Source: Candidatus Hydrogenedentota bacterium (GTDB taxonomy: Bacteria; Hydrogenedentota; Hydrogenedentia; Hydrogenedentales; CAITNO01). Taken from it: DNA of 8,382 bases. Positions 1-5,839 of this stretch are shown one piece after another (the stretch's first letter is position 1; each line of letters starts with the position of its first letter). Below the pieces are notes generated by a model, which was not told the DNA's origin, did not search any database, and worked only from the letters and a program-made list of their open reading frames with translations. The stretch covers positions 1 to 8,382 of the forward strand of contig CAIJOU010000422.1 of NCBI GenBank assembly GCA_903822375.1, written 5' to 3'. The position numbers and the translations under genes are program-made.

Positions 1-914
1 CACTCGAAATTGGTTTCAAACGCGGCCGCCCGCGGCGCAAAGGCGGGCGTGCCGTAATGCTCGGGGTCACCGTCGGCAACCAGATAGTTGTAGCCGATGG
101 TGTGCCTCGCACCCCCGATAAAGGTCACCGCCTCTTCCAGCGTTCCTGAATCCTCAAGCATCTGGCGTGCAATGAGGGTCCATGGCATGCCGTCCAGTTC
201 CTCGCGCACGCTGAACGCCCCCACCTCGGAAAGGGTGAGACCCTTCGCGTTCATCCCGGCCAGACAACCCGTCACCCCCGCATAGCCCATGGTTGCGCAG
301 GCGATGCCCTTGTCGGGACGGTACACCGTGAGCAGCCTGTCCTCGTGCATCCCGCTCTGAGACAGCCAGTCCAGGTTGCGCAGCGAGAACATCTTGCCGT
401 CCACCGTCCGCGAACCCCACACAGCGAACATCGTGCAGGACATGGGCCGCTGCTGCGCGAGGTCCTGCAGCGCTTCCATTGTCTCCCCGTCGAGGAACTC
501 GAAGGCCCGTTCCTCGCGCTTGTACAGGTCGAAGTTCGTCGCGGCGACGATCCGGTGCAGTTCCTGCACGCTGAGGTCCACACCCGCCTCGGCCGCACCC
601 TGCGCCATGCCCGCCATTTCGTCCAGAAAGCGTTTGGGCGTGTGCGGTGCCATGCGCGCCCATGCATTGTCCAGTATGTTGTGCACCACGAACTCGGGGA
701 GTCCGGCGGCCTCAAAGATCTTCACCAGCCGGTTGGCGTTCCGTTTCACCAAGTCCCCCACCAGCGCGCCGTATTGCCGCCCCATCTGTTCCGGCGAACC
801 GCACACCGAAACCACCGGAAGCGGTCCGGACGGTGTCGAATAGAGACCCAGCCAGCCCCCTTCGAAGGTCTTCCTGGGGGACATTGGTGATGCGTCGGCA
901 TGGGTGATCTTCAC
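1..914 (-). CDS. C45-family Ntn hydrolase / acyl-CoA:6-APA acyltransferase-like protein (3' end cut off by window)
   Basis: 304 codons are present; the C-terminus lies beyond the left edge. The protein resembles the C45 (isopenicillin-N acyltransferase-like) group of N-terminal-nucleophile hydrolases, which self-cleave before a Cys and then hydrolyse or transfer acyl groups on amide bonds. Visible support: an N-terminal EQMGRQYGALVGDLV segment (about 42-56) typical of the propeptide region; the nucleophile context MSCTMFAVWGS with Cys160 as the likely catalytic residue; then DGKMFSLRNLDW (172-183), matching the family pattern of a Cys followed by 'dGk..r N-D'; and GYNYLVADGD (274-283). There is no signal peptide, so it is probably cytoplasmic. 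The start is GTG at 914: an in-frame TAA lies just upstream, no ATG occurs before codon 11, and GGGAG (924-928) sits 9 nt ahead. It has its own promoter, separate from the upstream sulfatase gene. The substrate cannot be told from sequence. The family call is fairly secure; acyltransferase versus amidase is open. Confidence 0.8.
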   Translation of the reverse strand, partial: MKITHADASPMSPRKTFEGGWLGLYSTPSGPLPVVSVCGSPEQMGRQYGALVGDLVKRNANRLVKIFEAAGLPEFVVHNILDNAWARMAPHTPKRFLDEMAGMAQGAAEAGVDLSVQELHRIVAATNFDLYKREERAFEFLDGETMEALQDLAQQRPMSCTMFAVWGSRTVDGKMFSLRNLDWLSQSGMHEDRLLTVYRPDKGIACATMGYAGVTGCLAGMNAKGLTLSEVGAFSVREELDGMPWTLIARQMLEDSGTLEEAVTFIGGARHTIGYNYLVADGDPEHYGTPAFAPRAAAFETNFE

Positions 915-956
915 GGCAGGTGACTCCCTGTGATTGGGCTTCGGTTACAACGCAAA

Positions 957-985
957 AGTATAGCCGCACCCCGCGGAGGCTTCAA
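957..985 (-). promoter_or_regulatory. sigma70-type promoter for the C45-family gene
   Basis: On the minus strand, TTGAAG (980-985) is followed by a spacer of exactly 17 nt and TATACT (957-962), matching the consensus hexamers at 4/6 and 5/6. It would start transcription near 950, leaving a leader of about 36 nt before the GTG at 914 that contains the GGGAG ribosome site. The promoter lies between the sulfatase stop and the C45 start, so the downstream gene need not depend on sulfatase read-through. Confidence 0.6.
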
Positions 986-1075
986 CACTCCTTACCGCAG
1001 GAGCAATCTGGAGCGGTTGCATGAGCCCACCCCCGAGGGGGTATCGCGAAGCGGCGGAGGATGTATACCCACTTT

Positions 1076-2539
1076 TCAGGCCTTCGCCGGCAGAATCTCG
1101 GGCACTGCTTCGCCCGCGCTCTGCATGCGCCGTTTCAGCCGTTCCCGAAGTTCGGCGCGCACCGATTCGAATGCCGGGTCGGAAACGAGGTTGTTGCGCT
1201 CGTGCGGGTCCGCCTCCAGATCGTAGAGAAAGTCCTCGTGATAGCTGTCCGCGTGGCCGCCGCCCTGATGGTCGGTCTTTTCGAGAGCACGCACGGCGTA
1301 CTTCCAGCGGGATGTTCGGATGGCCCGCCCCGTCTGGCTTTCGCTGATTTGGACGAAGACCTCTTTCGGCCAGTGCTGCGCCTTCCCTTCGACCAGTTCC
1401 TGCAACGGGCGTCCCCGCATGGTGCCGGGCACGGCAACGCCGCCCGCGGCCAGTATCGTCGGCGGAAGGTCGATGAGGCTCGCCAGTTCGTGGACGGTCT
1501 TGCCGCCGCGAAAACCCGGCCCGCAGGCGATTAGGGGCACGCGAATGCTGTTGTCATGGCAGGAGCGTTTGTACTCATTGTTGCGCGTGCGGAAATGGCA
1601 GGCATGGTCGCAGGTATAGATGATGACCGTATTCTCGGCGAGGCCCAGTCTCTCCAGTTCCTTGCGCAGCCTTCCCACGGACGTGTCGAGACTGTTGCAG
1701 CAGCCCAGATAGTCGGGCAGTTCGGTCTGCCAGTCACCCTGGGCTCCTTCCAGGTCGCCCGGCACCGGGAAATTCTTGAAGCGCTCTTTCGAGCCTTCCG
1801 GACCTTCAAAGTGGCCGTGATCGTTCTGATGATGCGGTTCAATATAGGAAAGGAACAGGAAGAAGGGCTTTTTGTTGTCACGCTTTCCGAGATAGTCGAT
1901 CGTAAAGTCCGTCAGCGCCTCCACGCGATAGCGACCCTTGGGGAAGTCTACCTGCTTCATGTCACCGTCGAAGAGATGGCCGTCATACCCGTGCGACGTG
2001 AATTCCAGCACGTCCGAGGCCAGCCAGAAATCGTCATAACCGCCGCGGCGTTCAGGCGGCACGGCAACCGTGGCGTAATTGTTGTCCTTCCCGTCCGAGG
2101 CCAAATGCCACTTGCCGATGTAGCCCACTTCGTAGCCGGCCGGCTTCAGCAGGCGCGGCAGCGTGACCGCATCCAGGGACATCGCAATGCCGTTGTGCCA
2201 GCAGCCCGTCTCGGTGGCGTACAGCCCCGTCTGCAGGCAGGCCCGGGCGGGTCCGCACACCGGCTGGCAGGTGAAGGCATGCTCAAAACGTACCCCCTCC
2301 GCCGCCATTGCGTCAAGATTGGGCGAAAGCCCGAGTGCGCGGCCCATGTTGTCCCCATAGCAGCCGACTGTGTCCCAGCGCTGCTGGTCGCTGAATATGA
2401 AGAGAATATTGGGCTGTTTTGCACCCGCCCCAGCCTCTTTTTCGCCGACGCCTGCCCTGTGGGCGCCCATCAGCGCCGCACCCACAGCCATGCCGCCCCG
2501 TTCTATGAATCCCCGGCGGGTGAGTCCGTTCTGGTTCAT
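1076..2539 (-). CDS. Tat-exported sulfatase (formylglycine-dependent, alkaline-phosphatase superfamily)
   Basis: 487-aa arylsulfatase-type enzyme that would hydrolyse sulfate esters, probably of a polysaccharide or other organic sulfate, outside the cytoplasm. The start is ATG 2539, preceded by GGAGGT (2543-2548) at a tight 3-nt spacing; an upstream in-frame extension to 2620 has no better support. It opens with a twin-arginine signal (LTRRGFIERGG, then a hydrophobic stretch to about 27). Motifs in order: NILFIFSDQQ (44-53; D51 metal ligand); Cys95-Gly-Pro-Ala-Arg99, the CxPxR signature whose Cys is oxidised to formylglycine, followed by LQTG; GYIGKWHL (139-146; K143, H145); D311-H312 metal pair; SIRVPLI (331-337); and the usual C-terminal FLYDLEADPHERNNL. 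Length is normal for the family. Oddities: the metal motif reads CDHA rather than the common SDHG/SDNG, and the protein has many cysteines. No maturase (FGE or anSME) lies in the window. Its substrate is unknown. Confidence 0.93.
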   Translation of the reverse strand: MNQNGLTRRGFIERGGMAVGAALMGAHRAGVGEKEAGAGAKQPNILFIFSDQQRWDTVGCYGDNMGRALGLSPNLDAMAAEGVRFEHAFTCQPVCGPARACLQTGLYATETGCWHNGIAMSLDAVTLPRLLKPAGYEVGYIGKWHLASDGKDNNYATVAVPPERRGGYDDFWLASDVLEFTSHGYDGHLFDGDMKQVDFPKGRYRVEALTDFTIDYLGKRDNKKPFFLFLSYIEPHHQNDHGHFEGPEGSKERFKNFPVPGDLEGAQGDWQTELPDYLGCCNSLDTSVGRLRKELERLGLAENTVIIYTCDHACHFRTRNNEYKRSCHDNSIRVPLIACGPGFRGGKTVHELASLIDLPPTILAAGGVAVPGTMRGRPLQELVEGKAQHWPKEVFVQISESQTGRAIRTSRWKYAVRALEKTDHQGGGHADSYHEDFLYDLEADPHERNNLVSDPAFESVRAELRERLKRRMQSAGEAVPEILPAKA

Positions 2540-2799
2540 AAGACCTCCAAATAACCAAGTTCCGACTGTGCCCGATTGTATGCTTCTGCCATTGCCGCAG
2601 GGAAACCCAAGTATCCGCAACGGCAGATCTCCGGCGCAATATTCTTGCTAACCGTTATCGGTTGCGGTAGACTTGTGCCGTGGTTGCGTACGCTCCCAAT
2701 CGCCGGTTACTGTTTTTCCTTTCGGTTTCCGGAAAAATATGTGGCCGGTTCTGTAGTCTAATGCCGCATCAAGTCCCAACGTAAAGGTCTTGGTGGAGT
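2540..2799. promoter_or_regulatory. divergent intergenic region between sulfatase and receptor genes
   Basis: 260 bp that must hold the promoters of two divergent genes. Plus strand: TTGCTA (2645-2650), a 17-nt spacer and TAGACT (4/6 matches in each hexamer) make a possible promoter for the receptor gene. Its spacer carries the inverted repeat AACCG-TTAT-CGGTT (2650-2663), placed as an operator would be. A second palindrome, TTTCCGGAAA (2726-2735), lies 65 nt before the receptor start. Minus strand: TACAAT near 2578 is a possible -10 for the sulfatase gene, but I find no convincing -35. The receptor start itself has only a weak ribosome site (AAAGGT at 2783-2788, and GGAG placed too close to the ATG). 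All of these assignments are by eye. Confidence 0.35.
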
Positions 2800-4242
2800 A
2801 TGTTCAAGCATTTCGGCCTTCGATCCAAGTTTCTCATTGTGGCCCTGGCCGTCTATCTGATCGTCGGCGCCGCCGCCGCTGTTGCCCTGGCGGGCATTGT
2901 CGGCCATCTGACCGGGCGGATTGGGCTGGCGTATGCGGGCAAGTACGCGCTGGCAAACAGCGCCGTCCTTCGCGAACCCCTTGACCGTGAATTAACCCTG
3001 GCGCGCCTGATGGCCGACTCGCCCGCCATCAAGGACTGGGTTCGCGCGGAAACTGACGAGGGCAAACGCGCCAAGGCGTTCGCGGAACTGGAGGGCTACC
3101 GCCAGCGTTTTGCCGACACCAGCTGGTTCCTGGTCTCCAACGCGACACTGCATTACTACTGCGACGATCAGGCCGGGCGTTACGGCGTCACAAAGCTTGC
3201 CTACACACTCGCCCCGGACAATGCAAAGGACGATTGGTATTTCGCAACCCTGAAAAACGTCACGGATTTTGCGGTCAATGTCAATTACGACAACGTCCTC
3301 GACGCGCACAAGGTATGGATTAACGTTGTCATTCGGGACCAGGACGGCACCCCACTTGGTTTGACAGGCACAGGGCTTGACTTGTCCAAGTTTCTGCGGC
3401 TGACCGTGGACAACGCCGAGACCGGCGTGGAGAATATTCTGCTGGACCAACGGCTTGCCATACAGGCGCACCACGACAGAAGCATGATAGACCAGCACAG
3501 TGTGGCCAAGCCGAGCGAGAAACTTTCAACCGTCGCGAGGCTTATCGGCAGACCGGAAGACCTGGAGGCCATGCAGGCGGCATTCGCCAGACTGCGGAAC
3601 GGGTCCAGCGCCGAAACCTTCTTTGTCACGATAGACGGGCAGCGGCGCATCGTTGGCGCGGCCTATGTATCCAGTTTGCAGTGGTATGTCCTCTCCATTC
3701 TCGACATGAACCAGATTATCGGAAAACACCTGTTCCTGCCCATGCTGGGCTTCGGCACCTTTGTTTTGCTCGTGCTGGCAGCCGTGGTTGTGCTTGTGGC
3801 AAACAGGCTCATCCTCAAGCCTCTTTCAGCCATAACGGTGTCGGCGCAACGCATCTCGGAGGGCAACCACTCGCTCGTCCTGCCGCCGGAGCGCGGCGAC
3901 GAAATCGGAACCCTCACCCGCACCTTCTCCCAAATGAGCGCGACCATCCGCGACAATACGGACAATCTGGAACGGCTCGTTATGGAGCGCACGGCCCAAC
4001 TCAACGAGTCGAACCAGCGCCTGCAGGAGCACATGGACCAGTTGAAAGAGGCCCTCGCCAACGTGAAGACTCTGGAGGGCATCCTGCCAATCTGCGCCTC
4101 GTGCAAGAAGATCCGCGATGACCAGGGGTACTGGACGCAGGTCGAGGCCTACGTCTCGCAGCGCACCTCGGCGCAGTTCAGCCACGGAATCTGTCCTGAC
4201 TGCGTAAAGCAACTCTATCCCCACCTTCCGAAGAAGAAATAA
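2800..4242 (+). CDS. membrane receptor: TM-Cache-TM-HAMP-coiled coil with C-terminal four-cysteine module
   Basis: 480-aa inner-membrane sensor-like protein. The sequence shows TM1 at about 11-36 and a large extracytoplasmic part (37-308) that looks like a double-Cache ligand sensor, with WYFATLKNV near 146 and VWINVVIRDQDGTPLGLTG (172-190). TM2 is at about 311-336. A HAMP linker (about 337-389) includes P341 and DEIG at 367-370. A coiled coil (about 387-426) precedes a C-terminal module (about 427-475) with two CxxC pairs: C432/C435 in PICASCKKIRDDQGYW and C465/C468 in SHGICPDC. There is no histidine kinase, GGDEF, EAL, cyclase or methyl-accepting domain. From memory, this KIRDD-GYW/HGICP-C tail recurs at the ends of PAS, receiver and HAMP proteins and has no assigned activity; the cysteines suggest a zinc- or redox-binding fold. 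Start is ATG 2800; no other start fits before TM1. It is transcribed alone and converges on the peroxidase gene. Architecture is well supported; ligand and output are unknown. Confidence 0.85.
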   Translation: MFKHFGLRSKFLIVALAVYLIVGAAAAVALAGIVGHLTGRIGLAYAGKYALANSAVLREPLDRELTLARLMADSPAIKDWVRAETDEGKRAKAFAELEGYRQRFADTSWFLVSNATLHYYCDDQAGRYGVTKLAYTLAPDNAKDDWYFATLKNVTDFAVNVNYDNVLDAHKVWINVVIRDQDGTPLGLTGTGLDLSKFLRLTVDNAETGVENILLDQRLAIQAHHDRSMIDQHSVAKPSEKLSTVARLIGRPEDLEAMQAAFARLRNGSSAETFFVTIDGQRRIVGAAYVSSLQWYVLSILDMNQIIGKHLFLPMLGFGTFVLLVLAAVVVLVANRLILKPLSAITVSAQRISEGNHSLVLPPERGDEIGTLTRTFSQMSATIRDNTDNLERLVMERTAQLNESNQRLQEHMDQLKEALANVKTLEGILPICASCKKIRDDQGYWTQVEAYVSQRTSAQFSHGICPDCVKQLYPHLPKKK

Positions 4243-4273
4243 CGGCCGGCCAACCGGCACGGCCTGAGAAACA

Positions 4274-4308
4274 ACTGCGGCGGAACCGCTTCACGGTTCC
4301 GCCGCAGT
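4274..4308. terminator. perfect 15-bp hairpin between convergent genes
   Basis: The left arm 4274-4288 and right arm 4294-4308 are perfectly complementary around the 5-nt loop CTTCA, and the stem is very GC-rich. It lies 32 nt past the receptor stop and 29 nt past the peroxidase stop, so it can serve both. Read on the minus strand the stem is followed by TTGTTTCTC, a fair T-rich tract, so it is a better intrinsic terminator for the peroxidase. The plus-strand side is followed only by ACCATTTG. Confidence 0.75.
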
Positions 4309-4336
4309 ACCATTTGCCTGACGTGTCCCTTTGGGT

Positions 4337-5704
4337 TTACAGCGCTGCGCCCTTGTACTCGCCGGTCAGCGCTTCAAGGAACTGGACCACCTGCGCCACC
4401 TGTTGGGCGCTGAGCTTCCTGCCCACCTGGCATTTGGCCATGGTCTCCACCGCCTTGGCCAGGTCGCTGGTGCTCGAATCATGGAAGTAGGGGGCGGTGA
4501 GTTTGACGTTGCGCAGTGTCGGCACTTTCAGGCGGTACTTGTCGGATTCGTCTTTTGTGAAGTTGTAACGCCCATAGTCGGCATCTTTCACATTGCCCCG
4601 GCTGCCGAAGTAGTCCTTGCGCAGCCCCATCAGTTCAAAGGACTGGCCACCCAGTATGGGCCCGCAATGGCAGTTCACGCACCCGGTGTCCTCAAAAATC
4701 TTCAGGCCCGCCTTCTGGTCCGCGGTCAAAGCGTTCTGGTCGCCCTTCAAATACCTGTCGAACGGTCCCGGCGTGACCAGCGTCTTTTCAAATTCAGCAA
4801 TGGCGTTGACGAAGTTGTCCTTCTTGTAACCATCCGGATAGACCGCGTTGAAGGCCTGGGTGAACTCCGCATCCTGGCTCAGTTTGGCCGTCGCCTCTTC
4901 CCAGTTCGACGCCATCTCGGCGGGATTGTTCACGGGACCGTCCGCCTGCGCCGCAAGGTCGGCCGCCCGGCCGTCCCAGAACTGGATGAACTGGAAGCCC
5001 GAATTGAACACCGTCGGCGCGTTGATGCCGCCCACCGCGCCGCCCACACCCTTGGAGAAGGGCAACTGGTCGGTACCGCCCTTTTTCAGGTCGTGGCAGG
5101 TTGCGCAGGCCACCGTGTTGTCCTTGGAAAGCCGAACATCATGGAACAGTTTGTCGCCAAGTGCCACCTTCGCCGGGTCCACCTTCACCGAATCAGGAAG
5201 GGGCTGAAGCGTCTTCTTGGCCAGTTCGGCGGGGATGCCCGCCGGCGCCTGCTTGGCCCGCGTCTCCCGCACCCATTCGACGAGCGTCTTCTTGTCGTCC
5301 GCGCTCAACACGTGGTTCCAGTGCATGACCAGATAGTGACCCGGAGGCATGCTTCCATCCTCCACCACGCGCTCGGTCTTCGCCAGCATCGCTGCGGACA
5401 ACGGTCGCGGCTGCGCGGGCATCAACTCCTTCACGTAATCCACATTTTTTGTGGCCATGCTGATGTCCAACGCAAGCAGTTGCTTCCCCACCGGCAGTGA
5501 ACCGTAGAACGGCAGGCCGGACCCCTGGGAATGACAGCCCGCACACTTCTCGGAAAGGATGGCCGCGGCACGCACGCTCAGCGGATCGTCGGACTTGTAT
5601 TTTTGCAGCGCATTGGCGGTGTAGGGAACCACCAGATTGTAAACCGGCAGGGAAAGTCCCACGAGTGCCAGTAGAACCACGCAGAGCGCCAACTTTTTCT
5701 TCAT
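4337..5704 (-). CDS. triheme cytochrome c peroxidase (Haem_bd domain fused to di-heme CCP/MauG-type peroxidase)
   Basis: 455-aa periplasmic peroxidase, predicted to reduce H2O2 to water with electrons from the respiratory chain. Start is ATG 5704 with AAAGGGA (5712-5718) 7 nt upstream; the longer frame to 5755 lacks such a site. An N-terminal signal or anchor segment (MKKKLALCVVLLALVGL) leads the protein out of the cytoplasm. Three CxxCH heme sites are visible: C54/C57/H58, C200/C203/H204 and C342/C345/H346. The first lies in an N-terminal Haem_bd-like domain (about 50-146) with MPPGHY at 119-124, where M119 is a plausible axial ligand. The other two form the classic di-heme CCP part: GVGGAVGGINAPTVFN (219-234), QFWDGRAADLAAQ, PTLRNVKLTAPYFHD (395-409) and QVVQFLEALTGE. 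Triheme relatives such as E. coli YhjA (Ccp) use quinol or cytochrome donors; the donor here is unknown. A promoter with an overlapping Fur/PerR-like box precedes the gene. Confidence 0.92.
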   Translation of the reverse strand: MKKKLALCVVLLALVGLSLPVYNLVVPYTANALQKYKSDDPLSVRAAAILSEKCAGCHSQGSGLPFYGSLPVGKQLLALDISMATKNVDYVKELMPAQPRPLSAAMLAKTERVVEDGSMPPGHYLVMHWNHVLSADDKKTLVEWVRETRAKQAPAGIPAELAKKTLQPLPDSVKVDPAKVALGDKLFHDVRLSKDNTVACATCHDLKKGGTDQLPFSKGVGGAVGGINAPTVFNSGFQFIQFWDGRAADLAAQADGPVNNPAEMASNWEEATAKLSQDAEFTQAFNAVYPDGYKKDNFVNAIAEFEKTLVTPGPFDRYLKGDQNALTADQKAGLKIFEDTGCVNCHCGPILGGQSFELMGLRKDYFGSRGNVKDADYGRYNFTKDESDKYRLKVPTLRNVKLTAPYFHDSSTSDLAKAVETMAKCQVGRKLSAQQVAQVVQFLEALTGEYKGAAL

Positions 5705-5794
5705 GTTCGAGTCCCTTTGTTCTTGTTTTGTACCCCGACCCACGACAAACAACACTCACTCCGCCACTTTTACTCCATGGGGAAATCCGTCTTT

Positions 5795-5823
5795 AGAATA
5801 CATTAATTAATAATTATTCTCAA
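5795..5823 (-). promoter_or_regulatory. sigma70-type promoter of the cytochrome c peroxidase gene
   Basis: Minus strand: TTGAGA (5818-5823; 5/6 to consensus), an AT-rich spacer of exactly 17 nt, then TATTCT (5795-5800; 4/6). The predicted start is near 5788, giving a leader of about 84 nt before ATG 5704. It is by far the most AT-rich stretch of the window and sits right after the rmuC stop, so the peroxidase can be expressed independently of rmuC. Confidence 0.65.
5808..5822 (-). promoter_or_regulatory. Fur/PerR-family operator-like box
   Basis: Minus strand TGAGAATAATTATTA matches the Fur 7-1-7 consensus TGATAATNATTATCA at 12 of 14 defined positions and the PerR consensus TTATAATNATTATAA at 11 of 14. 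It overlaps the -35 hexamer and spacer of the peroxidase promoter, where a bound repressor would block RNA polymerase. Control of a peroxidase gene by PerR or Fur is well known in other bacteria; here it is inferred from sequence match and position only. AT-rich DNA can match such boxes by chance. Confidence 0.5.
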
Positions 5824-5839
5824 TACTGAGGATGTCTTT

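Noticed and set aside
1028..1045. ACCCCC-GA-GGGGGT inverted repeat after the sulfatase stop, as a terminator
   Set aside because: The stem is short with almost no loop, and no T-tract follows on the minus strand.
1556..2554. Long plus-strand open frame (332 codons)
   Set aside because: It lies antisense to the sulfatase gene, whose motifs are unmistakable. The frame has no recognisable domain and is open because of GC-biased third positions.
4331..5500. Long plus-strand open frame (389 codons)
   Set aside because: It lies antisense to the cytochrome c peroxidase with its three CxxCH sites. The His/Arg/Leu-rich product is typical of a mirror frame in GC-rich DNA.
5821..5833. CTCA-GTAT-TGAG mini-hairpin after the rmuC stop, as a terminator
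   Set aside because: A four-base stem is too weak; the AT-rich sequence beyond it is better explained by the peroxidase promoter.
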